DNA of 64,000 bases. Source: Aristaeella hokkaidonensis (GTDB taxonomy: Bacteria > Bacillota > Clostridia > Christensenellales > Aristaeellaceae). The translations under genes were made by a program, and so were the position numbers. The stretch covers positions 682,001-746,000 of the forward strand of contig NZ_CP068393.1 of assembly GCF_018128945.1 (NCBI RefSeq). The letters are read 5' to 3'. This document shows positions 38,434 to 47,964 of this stretch, piece by piece. How positions within the stretch are numbered: position 1 is the stretch's first letter; the number at the start of each line of letters is the position of its first letter. The notes under the pieces are model-generated. The model saw only the letters and a list, made by a program, of their open reading frames with translations, did no database searches and was not told where the DNA came from.

Positions 38434-41400
38434 ATGACGATCAAGCATCAATGGATCCTGAAAAGAGCGACAGCACTGCTGGCAGCTCTGCTGCTGGCAC
38501 TTTCCGCACTGCCCATGGCATCAGCTGCAAGTGATGACTGGGCGGCACTGCAGATCAGCCTCAGCTGGTATGACAGCATGGGTGTTTTGCAGAGTGCTGC
38601 TGCCTTCCCGGCCACAGAAACTGAGGCAGGCGAAGGCTGCTTCTGGGTGCTGCTTCCCGCGGATGCCCCGCTGGACGGACTCGCTTTTTCAGCAATCCAT
38701 CCTGCGCATGAATATCAGTACTCTCCCGAACCCGGCACCATACTGACCGGTGTAACGGACGCAGGAGAATATATGGATGGCGTCAGCTACATACCTGTAT
38801 CCGCAACGGATCCGGAAACCGGCATGACGGAAGCATTTTATCTGTATATTTCCACAGTAACAGACCAGCCGATGCCTGTGCCGGATGAACAGGAACCTTA
38901 CACGGAACCGCAGCCCGAACCGGAACCCTATACCGAGCCGCAGCCTGAACCGGAACCCTACACCGAGCCGCAGCCCGAACCGGAACCCTATACCGAGCCG
39001 CAGCCTGAACCGGAACCCTACACCGAGCCGCAGCCCGAACAGGAACCCTATACCGAGCCGCAGCCCGAACCGGAACCCTATACCGAGCCACAGCCTGAAC
39101 CGGAACCCTACACCGAGCCGCAGCCCGAACCGGAACCCGAAGTGCAGACAGGAGTGCCTACAGAAGCGCCTGTTATGCCGATCGGGGAAATCATTAACCG
39201 TTACGGCAAGACGACTGCCAAGGTCAATTACCGCCAGGAACCGAGCAAAAATGCCGGGAAATACGGAGAACTTGCTCCGGATACGATGGTTTACCTGATC
39301 TATACCGACGTCAACAGCGCCGGAGAAGCATGGACGCTGGTTGAAGCAGAAGGTCATACCGGCTATCTGATGAGTGAATTCATCACTGTGCTGACGAATG
39401 AGGACAGTGACGCATATAACAATGCCCAGCCGATTCCGGCACATATCTATACATACGAGGAAGTATTCCCCACGCCGGCCGCTGAACCGGAACCGGCTGC
39501 AGAGCCTGTGCCCGCTGCTGAACCGGAACCTGCCGCAGAGCCTGTGCCTGCTGCTGAAACGGAACCGGCCGCAGAGCCTGTGCCTGCTGCTGAACCGGAA
39601 CCGGCCGCAGAGCCTGTGTCTGCTGCTGAACCGGAACCTGCTGCAGAGCCTGCTCCCGCAGCTGAACCGGAACCTGCTGCAGAGCCTGCTCCCGCAGCTG
39701 AACCGGAACCTGCCGCAGAGCCCGTTCCCGCAGCTGAACCGGAACCTGCTGCAGAGCCTGCTCCCGCAGCTGAACCGGAACCTGCCGCAGAGCCCGTTCC
39801 CGCAGCTGAACCGGGACCTGCTGCTGAGCCTGCTCCCGCAGCTGAACCGGAAAAGGAAACTTCCACAGTTACAGAAGCGCCTGTGATCACAGACGGCGAG
39901 ATGATTAATCGCTACGGCATCACTAACGTCGGGAAGCTTGCGCTTCGTGAACAGCCCAATAAGAAAGGCAGAGAACTCACACGCCTGGACAGGGGCGTTC
40001 ACGTGTATATGTACCGCGCGGATCAGAACAGTGCCGGCGAAAGCTGGACATATGTTGAAGCGAACGGGCGGAGAGGGTACATCAAAACTGAGTTCCTGGA
40101 TCCGTTGACACAGGAAGACAGTGACGCCTGGGACAATTCTCAGCCGACGCGCGTTCCTGTGCTGACTGAAGAAGAACTGTTCCCGCGGACTGAAGAACCT
40201 GCCGCGGAGCCTGCTCCCGCTTCTGAACCGGAACCCGCCGCGGAGCCTGCTCCCGCCGTCGAACCGGAACCCGCCGCGGAGCCTGCTCCCGCTGCTGAAC
40301 CGGAACCGGCCGCAGAGCCTGCTCCCGCTGCCGAACCGGCACCTGCTGCGGAGCCTGCTCCTGCTGCTGAACCGGAACCGGCCGCAGAGCCTGCTCCCGC
40401 TGCCGAACCGGCACCTGCTGCGGAGCCTGCTCCTGCTGCTGAACCGGCACCTGCTGCGGAACCTGCTCCTGCTGATAAACCGGAACCCGCCGGACCTGAC
40501 ACCAACAATCCTGAAACCGAAAAATCCGAAACTGACCAGCCTGCTGCCAGCCAGCCCGATGTGGAAACACCTGCTCCGGAAATCCCTGTGGGCGAGATGA
40601 TGAACCGTTACGGCAAGACAAACAGCAAGGTGTTCTTCCGCAAGGATCCCAGCACAAAATCCAGCAAGCTGAGCCAGCTGGGCAAAAACACTTATGTGTA
40701 TATGATCCATACCAAAGAGTATGACAATAATGAAGTCTGGACATACGCACAGGTGAACGGGAAAACCGGATACATTATGACAGAGTACCTTGATGCGCTG
40801 ACTGAAGAAGACAGTGCAGCATGGGATAAAGCACAATCCAGTCCTGCTCCCATTTATTCAGGAGAGGAATTCTTCGCGACGGCCACACCTACCACGGCGC
40901 CGACAGCGACACCTACCACGGCACCGACAGCTACGCCGACTACGGCTCCGACGCCTACGCCTACTACAGTACCGACAGCTACGCCGACTACTGCTCCGAC
41001 AGATACGCCGACCACAGCGCCGACAGCTACACCGACTACAGCTCCGACCGATACGCCTACCACGGCCCCGACAGCAACGCCGTATGTAGCGACCGATACC
41101 CCTGCGCCCGCTCCTACACCGGTTGAGCCGACACAGGAGCCTCCGCAGCGCAGCGGATATGGAATCACCATCGGTGACGGTATCCCGGTACGTGAAAGGC
41201 CGACAGCCGCAAGCGCAATCAAGGAAGAGCTTCCGGTCAACAAGATCGTGTATGTGTACGGCCAGATCTACCAGGATGGTATTGCATGGCACGAAATCGA
41301 ACATGACGGACGCTGGGGATTTGTCCGGGCAGACCTGATCCGGATTATGTCTTACGGAGAAATGGCCGCTTACGAAGAAAAACTGCAGCCACAGGACACG

Positions 41401-42621
41401 CCGATTCCCAATGTGACTATTGCACCCTATACATATGATCCGAATGAGCTGAGCTGCTACGGTTATGTGACAACAGATGCGGTGAATTTCCGTACGGAAC
41501 CCAGCTCCAGTTCCAGAAGGATCCGCCTGATGAAACGCTACGCGACATTCATTGTCTATGGTTCTGTACAGGCCGACGGCGAAACCTGGTACAAAGTCTC
41601 CTATGACGGCCAGATGGGTTACCTGAACGGCAAGTACTTCAAACAGATGACTGTCAGCGAAGCTGAACAGTTCCTCCAGTCTGACAAGTACAGAGAGGGA
41701 CTGACCAACAACAGCACCCAGAGTACAACAAACAATAATACAGGATCTTCACCGACTACAACCGGAAGTCCCACAGGTATCGTAACCGCTGAAGACCAGA
41801 AGGTCAGTGAATGGGTGAATCCTGCCGCGGGAGCTGCTGTAAGCTATAAACCATTTGATCCTTTTGCCACTCCCGAACCGCTGCCGGAAAACGAGTTTGA
41901 GAACAATGAATTTGTCAACTCCCTGATCGATCAGGTGAAGGCAGGAACTATGAAGCAGGAAGAGCTGAAGATGGAACTGGAGAAGTTCTATAAAGACGCA
42001 GCTGATCCTGCTGCGGTTGTGGACAGGGCCATGGCCTATATTGAAGGCAAGACAGAGCTAGCTACTGAAGAGCCTTCCCAGTCTCCTGAACCGCTGGCAA
42101 CAGAAGAAATCACCGAATTCCCGCAGGAACAGAGCACAGGCGGCGGAGCCGGATGGGTTGCTGCCGGTCTGGTGCTGGCTGCCGGCGCAGGCGGCGGATA
42201 CTACTGGTATCTGCAGCGTGAACGCAAACGGAAAGCAGCCCAGAGAATGGCCCAGAAGCGTGTTGCACAACAGAACAGGGCAGCACAGCAGAACAAGCCC
42301 AGAACGGCGGCACAGCCCGGTACCGGAAACGGAACAGGAACAGGTAATGCTGCTTCCGCACAGAATGCTGCCAGGGTACGGACCGGAAACTATACGGGCA
42401 GCGCGGGCACAACAAAGCCCAGAGTAACGCCGACAACGCCTTCTTCCGGAACGGGTAACGGAAAGACTTACGGAACCGGTACAAAGAATCCGTACGGACG
42501 TTATACCAGATCCGGATCGGATGAAGAATCGGCTTACACAGCCAGTTTCAAACCGGAAGGCGGAGAACCCAGACCCCGCCGCAGCAGAAGCGGTGATTCT
42601 GACCAGACACCCGAAGCATAA
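38434..42621 (+). CDS. Giant surface protein with five SH3b domains and Pro-rich spacers
   Basis: 1395 residues. Signal peptide to about 32; unique domain to about 150; eight 10-residue [10 protein letters not shown] repeats (154-233); SH3b 1 (252-319); AAEPEP-type spacer (348-475); SH3b 2 (489-559); a second such spacer (586-689); SH3b 3 (721-790); TPTTAPTA spacer (815-899); SH3b 4 (907-972); SH3b 5 (1008-1073); Asn/Thr linker; helical segment (1155-1209); membrane helix (1236-1258); basic, Gln/Gly/Thr-rich cytoplasmic tail. SH3b domains usually bind peptidoglycan. Domains 1-3 share NRYGKT and a GYI.TE end and arose by duplication. It is probably a wall-spanning structural protein. Confidence 0.9.
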   Translation: MTIKHQWILKRATALLAALLLALSALPMASAASDDWAALQISLSWYDSMGVLQSAAAFPATETEAGEGCFWVLLPADAPLDGLAFSAIHPAHEYQYSPEPGTILTGVTDAGEYMDGVSYIPVSATDPETGMTEAFYLYISTVTDQPMPVPDEQEPYTEPQPEPEPYTEPQPEPEPYTEPQPEPEPYTEPQPEPEPYTEPQPEQEPYTEPQPEPEPYTEPQPEPEPYTEPQPEPEPEVQTGVPTEAPVMPIGEIINRYGKTTAKVNYRQEPSKNAGKYGELAPDTMVYLIYTDVNSAGEAWTLVEAEGHTGYLMSEFITVLTNEDSDAYNNAQPIPAHIYTYEEVFPTPAAEPEPAAEPVPAAEPEPAAEPVPAAETEPAAEPVPAAEPEPAAEPVSAAEPEPAAEPAPAAEPEPAAEPAPAAEPEPAAEPVPAAEPEPAAEPAPAAEPEPAAEPVPAAEPGPAAEPAPAAEPEKETSTVTEAPVITDGEMINRYGITNVGKLALREQPNKKGRELTRLDRGVHVYMYRADQNSAGESWTYVEANGRRGYIKTEFLDPLTQEDSDAWDNSQPTRVPVLTEEELFPRTEEPAAEPAPASEPEPAAEPAPAVEPEPAAEPAPAAEPEPAAEPAPAAEPAPAAEPAPAAEPEPAAEPAPAAEPAPAAEPAPAAEPAPAAEPAPADKPEPAGPDTNNPETEKSETDQPAASQPDVETPAPEIPVGEMMNRYGKTNSKVFFRKDPSTKSSKLSQLGKNTYVYMIHTKEYDNNEVWTYAQVNGKTGYIMTEYLDALTEEDSAAWDKAQSSPAPIYSGEEFFATATPTTAPTATPTTAPTATPTTAPTPTPTTVPTATPTTAPTDTPTTAPTATPTTAPTDTPTTAPTATPYVATDTPAPAPTPVEPTQEPPQRSGYGITIGDGIPVRERPTAASAIKEELPVNKIVYVYGQIYQDGIAWHEIEHDGRWGFVRADLIRIMSYGEMAAYEEKLQPQDTPIPNVTIAPYTYDPNELSCYGYVTTDAVNFRTEPSSSSRRIRLMKRYATFIVYGSVQADGETWYKVSYDGQMGYLNGKYFKQMTVSEAEQFLQSDKYREGLTNNSTQSTTNNNTGSSPTTTGSPTGIVTAEDQKVSEWVNPAAGAAVSYKPFDPFATPEPLPENEFENNEFVNSLIDQVKAGTMKQEELKMELEKFYKDAADPAAVVDRAMAYIEGKTELATEEPSQSPEPLATEEITEFPQEQSTGGGAGWVAAGLVLAAGAGGGYYWYLQRERKRKAAQRMAQKRVAQQNRAAQQNKPRTAAQPGTGNGTGTGNAASAQNAARVRTGNYTGSAGTTKPRVTPTTPSSGTGNGKTYGTGTKNPYGRYTRSGSDEESAYTASFKPEGGEPRPRRSRSGDSDQTPEA
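38893..39132 (+). repeat. 30-bp tandem repeat, eight units, within the SH3b gene
   Basis: Eight units of 30 bp encode [10 protein letters not shown]. Units differ only at synonymous positions (tac/tat, cct/ccc), apart from one Pro-to-Gln change in unit 5. Copy number is likely to vary between strains. Confidence 0.92.
39475..39860 (+). repeat. AAEPEP coding repeat, first block
   Basis: A tandem coding repeat of about 36 bp built from [11 protein letters not shown] units separates SH3b domains 1 and 2. A related block at 40195-40500 separates domains 2 and 3. Confidence 0.85.
40195..40500 (+). repeat. AAEPAP coding repeat, second block
   Basis: [11 protein letters not shown] units form a spacer between SH3b domains 2 and 3. 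Codon choice differs from the first block (more gccgcg and gctgct), so the two blocks have diverged or been homogenised separately. Confidence 0.85.
40876..41100 (+). repeat. TPTTAPTA coding repeat
   Basis: About nine degenerate 24-bp units encode [12 protein letters not shown] octapeptides between SH3b domains 3 and 4. This composition could be O-glycosylated. Confidence 0.85.
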
Positions 42622-42652
42622 ACGGGAACCGGTTTAAGCCGGTATTCAATAA

Positions 42653-42692
42653 GGGGAGGAGACCGCGGAAAACGGTCTCCTCTTTCCCTTTT
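42653..42692 (+). terminator. Terminator after the SH3b gene
   Basis: GGGGAGGAGACCG pairs with CGGTCTCCTCTTTCC around a short A-rich loop, and CTTTTC follows. Confidence 0.8.
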
Positions 42693-42705
42693 CAGGGTGT
42701 CATGA

Positions 42706-42711
42706 TATAAT
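42706..42711 (+). promoter_or_regulatory. -10 box of the microprotein gene
   Basis: Perfect TATAAT 40 bases before the start codon; the -35 is weak (TTTCCC-like). Confidence 0.5.
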
Positions 42712-42750
42712 CGTTGCAACTGCTGCAGACAGGAAGGAGCATATATCACC

Positions 42751-42858
42751 ATGACGAACAAAAAGCAGAGTACAAGAACCAGGATGGCCAGAATTGTAGC
42801 CCTTGCGACAGCAGGCGTGCTGCTTTTTTCCATTATCCTGACGTATGTGCTGAGATAA
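42751..42858 (+). CDS. 35-residue single-pass membrane microprotein
   Basis: A short reading frame with a clear AAGGAG site 9 bases before its ATG and a -10 box of its own. The product has a basic N-terminus (MTNKKQSTRTRMARIV) and one hydrophobic helix (about residues 14-33: ALATAGVLLFSIILTYVL) and ends in R-stop. It stands between the SH3b and CapA-like genes. Such small helices often regulate larger membrane proteins. It is too short for most gene finders. No family is recognised. Confidence 0.7.
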   Translation: MTNKKQSTRTRMARIVALATAGVLLFSIILTYVLR

Positions 42859-42867
42859 GGATATAAT
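42838..42867 (+). promoter_or_regulatory. Promoter of the CapA-like gene
   Basis: CTGACG (42838-42843), 18 bases, TATAAT (42862-42867). The -35 box lies within the microprotein gene. Confidence 0.55.
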
Positions 42868-42916
42868 GATATTGACATCAGATCATTGACCGATACGAGG
42901 AAAGGAGGGACAGGAC

Positions 42917-44227
42917 ATGGGACGCGGACAGATACAAAAACGGAAGTTTTCAGCCGGTACCAAATTCATGGTTGGACTGCTGGCAGTTGTACTCCTGGGC
43001 TCCGCGGCTGTTCTGGGAAGACTATCCTCCGGCGCAACGGTGGATCTGAGCAAGCTTCAGATGAGTGTTCTGGAACTCCAGGAGACATTTTCACCTGACG
43101 ACGGGATGAAAACAACGGAGACCAGAAAGCCTGAGCAGGAAAACAGCGTACAGACCGCAACAGTGACAGTAAAACCTGCGACTGAGGAGAAAGCGGTATC
43201 TGAAAACGCAAACGCATCCTGCACCATGACGTTCGGCGGAAGCATATCGCTGTCCGGCGAGGTTCGGAAAAACAGCTGGAACGCAGACGCAAAGATGACC
43301 GACTATTCAGATGTGATGATGCTGCTGAGACCGTATGTAACGGCAGACATCAACTGTGTTTTCCTGGAAAATATTCTCAGTGACGAGCATAAAGCCAATG
43401 ACAATGTGGCGCCGGACTCGGCAGTATCCCTGCTGAAGGAAGCCGGGTTCGGAATTGCTGCCTGCGGATTTTCACAGGCATATGCCGCCGGAAAAAGCGG
43501 CATGGAAGCCACACTGAAGGTGCTGGATGAACAGCAGATCCAGGCAACCGGTATCGGCAGGACAGAGGACAGCATCTTTACGACAACAAACGCAGGCGGC
43601 GTGAAAGCGGCATTTCTGCAATACACGGATACGATATCCTCCAAGACGCGGAAAAGCATGGCCAAAGACGGAACAGAAGGACTGATTCCGGCGGCGGAGC
43701 TATCGCGGATTACAGAGGATATTGCTTCTGCCAGAGCGCAGGGGGCTGAAGCGGTGATTGTCATGCTGAACTGGGGAAAGACCGGAAAAGATCCTGACAG
43801 CAAACAAAGACAACTGGCTGAAGGCATTGCCCAGGCCGGTGCAGACCTGATCATAGGGAACGGAAGCCATGTGCCACAGACGGCGGAATACATTACAGGC
43901 AGTAACGGAAAGAACGTTCTGTGTATCTGGAGCCTCGGAACGCTGCTGGCGGGAGACCGGACCAATACCAAAAAAGTTTCCGGATACCTGCTGCATGTGA
44001 CTGTACAGAGCGACGGACAGGGCGGCGTTGATATCCTGCGGCCGGAATATACTCCGGTATATACCTGGAAGTATAAGCAGGACGGAAGATATTATTATCA
44101 CTGCGTCGCCTCCAATAATACGATCCCGGACGGCATGGACAATGACCAGCGGAAGAAAATGGCAGATTCAGCCAATACAGTGGAAAGCGTCCTGCAGGGC
44201 TCTCCTGTGACTGAACGGAGACAGTAA
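42917..44227 (+). CDS. CapA-like protein with degenerate active site
   Basis: 436 residues. One N-terminal membrane helix (18-34), a low-complexity linker (about 55-98), then a PGA_cap/CapA calcineurin-like domain (about 103-375). The family's metal and catalytic motifs are altered: the first GD is GGS (105-109, FGGSI), NLE is replaced by FLEN, and the final GHHPH region reads GNGSHVPQ. So the fold is clear but activity is doubtful. CapA proteins take part in poly-gamma-glutamate capsule formation, but no other cap genes are nearby. It is followed within 2 bases by the next gene. Confidence 0.8.
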   Translation: MGRGQIQKRKFSAGTKFMVGLLAVVLLGSAAVLGRLSSGATVDLSKLQMSVLELQETFSPDDGMKTTETRKPEQENSVQTATVTVKPATEEKAVSENANASCTMTFGGSISLSGEVRKNSWNADAKMTDYSDVMMLLRPYVTADINCVFLENILSDEHKANDNVAPDSAVSLLKEAGFGIAACGFSQAYAAGKSGMEATLKVLDEQQIQATGIGRTEDSIFTTTNAGGVKAAFLQYTDTISSKTRKSMAKDGTEGLIPAAELSRITEDIASARAQGAEAVIVMLNWGKTGKDPDSKQRQLAEGIAQAGADLIIGNGSHVPQTAEYITGSNGKNVLCIWSLGTLLAGDRTNTKKVSGYLLHVTVQSDGQGGVDILRPEYTPVYTWKYKQDGRYYYHCVASNNTIPDGMDNDQRKKMADSANTVESVLQGSPVTERRQ

Positions 44228-44229
44228 CA

Positions 44230-44715
44230 ATGCGGATGAATGCCCTGAGAAAGGAACTGCAGGAACTGATGCAGATTCCACAGACAGCCAGACAGCCGGC
44301 GCTTCGCAGAAGCCTGTCGGAATACTGGCTGTATTCAACGGATTTTCCGGCTGTCAGCGACAATGAAAACCTGACTCTTTTCCTGAAGGCAATCAGGAAT
44401 GCAGGATGGGAGTTTACAGAGGAGAAAGGCTGGATCCTGATGAGAAAACCGGCTATGGAACCGCCTGAAGGATGGTATGACGGTTCGTTTGGCACGGAAG
44501 CAGCCTGCTGCCTGAGCCTGCTGGACAGACATGAGAAAAAGGCGGCTGAAGAGCCGGAAACTGTACAAAGAATGCTGATTAAAGCAGGAGAAGAGGGCGA
44601 AAAGAAATATGAGGCGGCCTGTGCCTGTCTTCATCGGGACTGGGCCGCACGTCTCAGGCGTGGCGAACCACTTCCGGAAATAAACCGGATGTATTTTACA
44701 GGACGAAAGGAATGA
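44230..44715 (+). CDS. Conserved-looking protein of unknown function
   Basis: 161 residues, soluble, mostly helical by composition, with no recognised motif. A C-terminal Arg/Lys-rich helix follows a Cys-containing segment (CACLHRD). It lies 2 bases after the CapA-like gene and 6 bases before the metallo-hydrolase gene, so all three form an operon. Not recognised. Confidence 0.75.
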   Translation: MRMNALRKELQELMQIPQTARQPALRRSLSEYWLYSTDFPAVSDNENLTLFLKAIRNAGWEFTEEKGWILMRKPAMEPPEGWYDGSFGTEAACCLSLLDRHEKKAAEEPETVQRMLIKAGEEGEKKYEAACACLHRDWAARLRRGEPLPEINRMYFTGRKE

Positions 44716-44721
44716 GAGACC

Positions 44722-45372
44722 ATGCTGATTCAGCACATCGGACACGCGGAATTTCTGATTATTACGGAAAGCGGCGTGAGGATTGTGACCGATCCGTATG
44801 ACGCATCCTGCGGTTATCCGCTTCATAGAACAGCGGCGGATATCGCGCTCGTTTCCCATCACCATCATGATCATGACGCTGTGGAGAACCTGAAGGGGGA
44901 ACCAAGGGTTATTGATAAGGCCGGACAATATACGCCGGAACCTGATGTGAAGGTGACGGTCATGAAGGGCTTTCATGATGATGAGCAGGGAAGCAAACGG
45001 GGCGAAACCCTGCTGTTCCTGATAGAGACAGAGGGGCTGCGGGTTGTGCATCTTGGAGACCTGGGCTGTCTGCTGGATGAGGCGCAGCTGGAGCAGTTGA
45101 AGAACCCGGACGTGCTGATGATCCCTGTAGGCGGCTTTTATACCATTGACGCTGACCAGGCAAAGCAGATTGCCGATCAGCTGAACGCGCGCCTGATCCT
45201 GCCTATGCACTATAAGACGGAATACAACCAGGAATGGCCGATCAGCGGACCGGAGGCATTCCTGGAGCTCTATGATACAAAAGAGATTTGCCAGGGCGCT
45301 GAAGCGGTCCGGGTGACAAAAGAAGATATGGAATGCCAGGCGAAGGTAATGCTTTTCAGCGCGATGCGGTGA
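44722..45372 (+). CDS. MBL-fold metal-dependent hydrolase (UlaG-like)
   Basis: 216 residues. Metal-binding SHHHHDHDAV near residue 48, VVHLGDLG and the late His in LPMHYKTEY give a complete two-metal site. It resembles the UlaG/YtkL-like branch of metallo-beta-lactamase-fold hydrolases. Substrate unknown. Last gene of the CapA-like operon; its final codons form the 5' arm of the downstream hairpin. Confidence 0.9.
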   Translation: MLIQHIGHAEFLIITESGVRIVTDPYDASCGYPLHRTAADIALVSHHHHDHDAVENLKGEPRVIDKAGQYTPEPDVKVTVMKGFHDDEQGSKRGETLLFLIETEGLRVVHLGDLGCLLDEAQLEQLKNPDVLMIPVGGFYTIDADQAKQIADQLNARLILPMHYKTEYNQEWPISGPEAFLELYDTKEICQGAEAVRVTKEDMECQAKVMLFSAMR

Positions 45373-45383
45373 AAAGCATTACC
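45346..45383 (+). terminator. Hairpin mirroring the end of the MBL gene
   Basis: GGTAATGCTTTTC (45346-45358) pairs perfectly with GAAAAGCATTACC (45371-45383). The loop and the 3' arm hold the last codons and the TGA stop. AATGAATAATGAAAAC repeat starts right after. Confidence 0.8.
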
Positions 45384-45500
45384 AATGAATAATGAAAACT
45401 TAAGACTTAAAACTTAAAAATGGTGGATAAAACTCTTCCAGAAATCTGGAAGAGTTTTTAAGTATTTAAGTTAAGAGTGTAAAGTGAAGAGTGAAGGAGT
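45384..45500. repeat. ACTTAAG element with terminator, then GTGAAGA heptamers
   Basis: AAAACTTAAGACTTAAAAC and its continuation, then AATGGTGG, then the hairpin AAAACTCTTCCAGA/TCTGGAAGAGTTTT (45429-45458), then GTGAAGA heptamers (about 45473-45500). The first half is nearly identical to the element at 22594-22668. Confidence 0.85.
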
Positions 45501-45502
45501 GT

Positions 45503-45536
45503 AAAAATGTGCAGTTCTAATGAACTGCACATTTTT
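45503..45536. terminator. Terminator for the transglutaminase gene
   Basis: AAAAATGTGCAGTTC pairs perfectly with GAACTGCACATTTTT around TAAT; it works on both strands. Confidence 0.88.
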
Positions 45537-47799
45537 AAAACTGCGCCTTTTTATTGAAAACTCTGCGAAGGAGATAGCGGAGACGGGCTGGACGGGAAAG
45601 GTCGCCCTTCAGGAGAACGGCGGTATCCCGGAGAATGGCGGTCTCAGCTTCAGTTACCTCGGCAGGTGAATAACGAATCCATGAAATACATTCTCCCACA
45701 GGATTCAGGGAAACATTGAAATGGGAGGCACGGTCAATCCGACGGCCATAGGCCATGGGCGTTTCGCCGGAACGGCGGGAAAGGTTTTCTGCATATAACA
45801 GGTCTGCAATTTCTCCGGACCAGATGTCAAAACGCTGGGATTCTGATTTAGCTCGCTTATCGCGAACGGCAGGGTCTGTCAGACGGATCCTGAGGATCAG
45901 CGCGGCCAGAAGCAGCAGTAGAAGCAGGAGAAGCCAGGGGAATGAACCGGGGGATTCAGGTGAATCTGTATCCGTATCGGGATCGGATGAAGGCGGGTCA
46001 GAATCAGGATTGTCAGAAGGATCATCGGGATTCTCGGGCGGTTCCGGTTCAGGCGTAGGTTCGTTTTCGTCCGGGGAAGATTCCGGCGGTTCCGGTTCAG
46101 GCGTCGGAGCAGGATCAGGAGAAGAAGGTGAATTTGCATTGTCCTGGCTGCCGCTGCTGCTGTGCCTGGGAGTAGCGTCAAAGGTGAGCCAGCCGAAGCC
46201 TTTAAAATAGACTTCCGTCCAGGCATGGGCTGAAAGACCCGTAACAACGGCCTGGCCGTTTGCATCGGGTTCAGCCACATATCCTTCCACATAACGGGCC
46301 GGAAGGCCGATCATACGGCACAGGACCGTCATGGCGGAAGCAAAGTAGGTGCAGTAACCCTCCTTAGTGTCCAGGAGGAAAGTGGTGACAAAATCCATAT
46401 CCGGAGACTGGGACTGTACATCCAGCGTATAGCGATAACTGCGACTCAGCCAGGAACGGAGCGCCAGCGCTTTGTCATAGGGAGAAGCGGCAACGGAGGA
46501 AGCTTCACGCGCCATGGAATAAACGATCTCTTCCAGATGAGCAGGAAGCGTTGTATATGTCTGGACGATTTTTTCGTATGCGTTGTCCTCCATTGTGGAG
46601 CATACTTCTATCAGGGTACCCAGACCTGAATCGCCGGCAAGGAAGATGGGCGCGGTTACGGTGTAAGTATCACCGGGCTGCAGATTCCGGGTGACAAAAA
46701 GTTCAGAAGAGTTATTAAAGTACGGTACGAGATCTCCACCCGGGATCAGGTCCCTGACCCGCTGGGGAACGAAGAGGGTAGAGGAAAACTGTGTGGAAGT
46801 ATCACTGTCATCATCACTGAGCATCCGTACAGAAATGGTAACGGGATCACACAAGGCATTTCGAATGTTCAGCGGCGGAAGTTCTTCATCGAACAGCGCA
46901 GCACGAAGATCGGCAAGCCTGGAAGACTGCCGGAGATAACGGCGTCTGTCAGTTGTGTTTATCCAGCTGCGTCCGGTATATTCGTTCAGGATAACGCCGC
47001 GCAGATAAACTGTGCGGGGTGTTGAAACCTTCATGACAGGATGATTGGACGGATTCGGTTTGCCACCCAGCTGATCCTGTCCTTCAGGATAGTAGTTTTC
47101 AGAAGAAAGGGAGAAAATGTCTCGCGGTTCGGTGAAAAACAGCCGATCCAGAACTGCCTGACGCAGTTCATCAGCTTTCTGGCGGAGCGGGTTTTGACCG
47201 GCACCATTACCTGCGAGCAGGAAAGCGGCCGCAACAAGCAGTACAACAAGTGGAATAAGCTGCGGAAGCGACGTCTCCGGGAAACGTTCTGTCATCAGAA
47301 TCAGGAGCAGCGCAATCAGTGCAGGCAGGAACCAGGGAATCAATTCACGGGCTCCGGAAAGATAAATCAACAGTATCATCCCGAAGCAGAGGACTGCTGA
47401 CGGAAGGAAGGATGCGCCGCGCAGGCAGGCAAAACAGCAGATCAAGGTCGTCAAAACTGTCAGCAGGGCAGTAACAGAGGAGGCGACCAGGGGAATCACT
47501 GTACGGATATTGTTACAGCGAAGGACAATGGCCATTGCTGCATCTGAAACTGTAAGCATTCCGCCCATTGCAAAAAGCCAGAAGAGAAGAAGGATAAAGG
47601 CGGCTCCAGCCGCGGCAAAACTGATGACGCGTTTGAGAGATGCCAGCTCAAACAGCAGGATGATGACCGAAATCCAGAGGATCAGGACGGGAGACGGTAA
47701 AGCCGGATCCAGAATACCCAACAAAGGCAGCAGGAGACCGACTGACAGCAGAAGAGACAGAAGAGCGTGAACCAGACGGGGACGAAGGGATTCTGTCAT
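45535..47799 (-). CDS. Membrane transglutaminase-like protein (TgpA/DUF3488 type)
   Basis: 754 residues. An N-terminal block of about six or seven membrane helices (to about 200), an extracytoplasmic region with the transglutaminase core (catalytic Cys in GYCTYFASAMTVLCR, His in SAHAWTEVYF, Asp in FDATPR), a Pro/Asp/Glu/Ser-rich linker, one more membrane helix and a cytoplasmic DUF4129-like tail. It stands last in the MoxR-DUF58-transglutaminase operon, a widespread set thought to fold or modify envelope proteins. Substrate unknown; the neighbouring surface proteins are candidates. Confidence 0.93.
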   Translation of the reverse strand: MTESLRPRLVHALLSLLLSVGLLLPLLGILDPALPSPVLILWISVIILLFELASLKRVISFAAAGAAFILLLFWLFAMGGMLTVSDAAMAIVLRCNNIRTVIPLVASSVTALLTVLTTLICCFACLRGASFLPSAVLCFGMILLIYLSGARELIPWFLPALIALLLILMTERFPETSLPQLIPLVVLLVAAAFLLAGNGAGQNPLRQKADELRQAVLDRLFFTEPRDIFSLSSENYYPEGQDQLGGKPNPSNHPVMKVSTPRTVYLRGVILNEYTGRSWINTTDRRRYLRQSSRLADLRAALFDEELPPLNIRNALCDPVTISVRMLSDDDSDTSTQFSSTLFVPQRVRDLIPGGDLVPYFNNSSELFVTRNLQPGDTYTVTAPIFLAGDSGLGTLIEVCSTMEDNAYEKIVQTYTTLPAHLEEIVYSMAREASSVAASPYDKALALRSWLSRSYRYTLDVQSQSPDMDFVTTFLLDTKEGYCTYFASAMTVLCRMIGLPARYVEGYVAEPDANGQAVVTGLSAHAWTEVYFKGFGWLTFDATPRHSSSGSQDNANSPSSPDPAPTPEPEPPESSPDENEPTPEPEPPENPDDPSDNPDSDPPSSDPDTDTDSPESPGSFPWLLLLLLLLLAALILRIRLTDPAVRDKRAKSESQRFDIWSGEIADLLYAENLSRRSGETPMAYGRRIDRASHFNVSLNPVGECISWIRYSPAEVTEAETAILRDTAVLLKGDLSRPARLRYLLRRVFNKKAQF

Positions 47800-47844
47800 G
47801 TCAGGGGGCTCCTTTCCAACCAGACGAATCTTTGATTCGGCCTG

Positions 47845-47924
47845 ATTAACTGATTAACTGATCGCTCTTCATTGGTCATTGGGAAACTCAGAAGTGAAGA
47901 GTGGAGAGTGAAGAGTGTAGAGTT
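47845..47924. repeat. TGATTAAC and GTGAAGA short tandem repeats
   Basis: tgattaactgattaactgat (about 47846-47865) precedes a GTGAAGA/GTGGAGA heptamer run (about 47892-47923). They separate the DUF58 and transglutaminase genes within one operon. Confidence 0.7.
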
Positions 47925-47964
47925 GGAAGTGTCTTACGTGTCCGGAGTCACGTAAGATACTTCC
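47925..47964 (-). repeat. Inverted repeat mirroring the end of the DUF58 gene
   Basis: GGAAGTGTCTTACGTG (47925-47940) pairs with CACGTAAGATACTTCC (47949-47964) with one wobble. The stop codon is in the 3' arm on the minus strand. No T-tract follows, so it may stabilise or process the operon transcript rather than end it. Confidence 0.75.

Noticed and set aside
38893..39132. Regular 30-bp repeats considered as a CRISPR array
   Set aside because: Units abut with no spacers and encode an in-frame decapeptide.
38689..40836. A 715-codon Arg/Phe/Ser-rich frame antisense to the SH3b gene
   Set aside because: Low-complexity mirror of the Pro/Glu repeats; no start signals.
42917..45372. Poly-gamma-glutamate capsule operon
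   Set aside because: Only a CapA-fold protein with altered catalytic residues is present; CapB and CapC homologues are missing.
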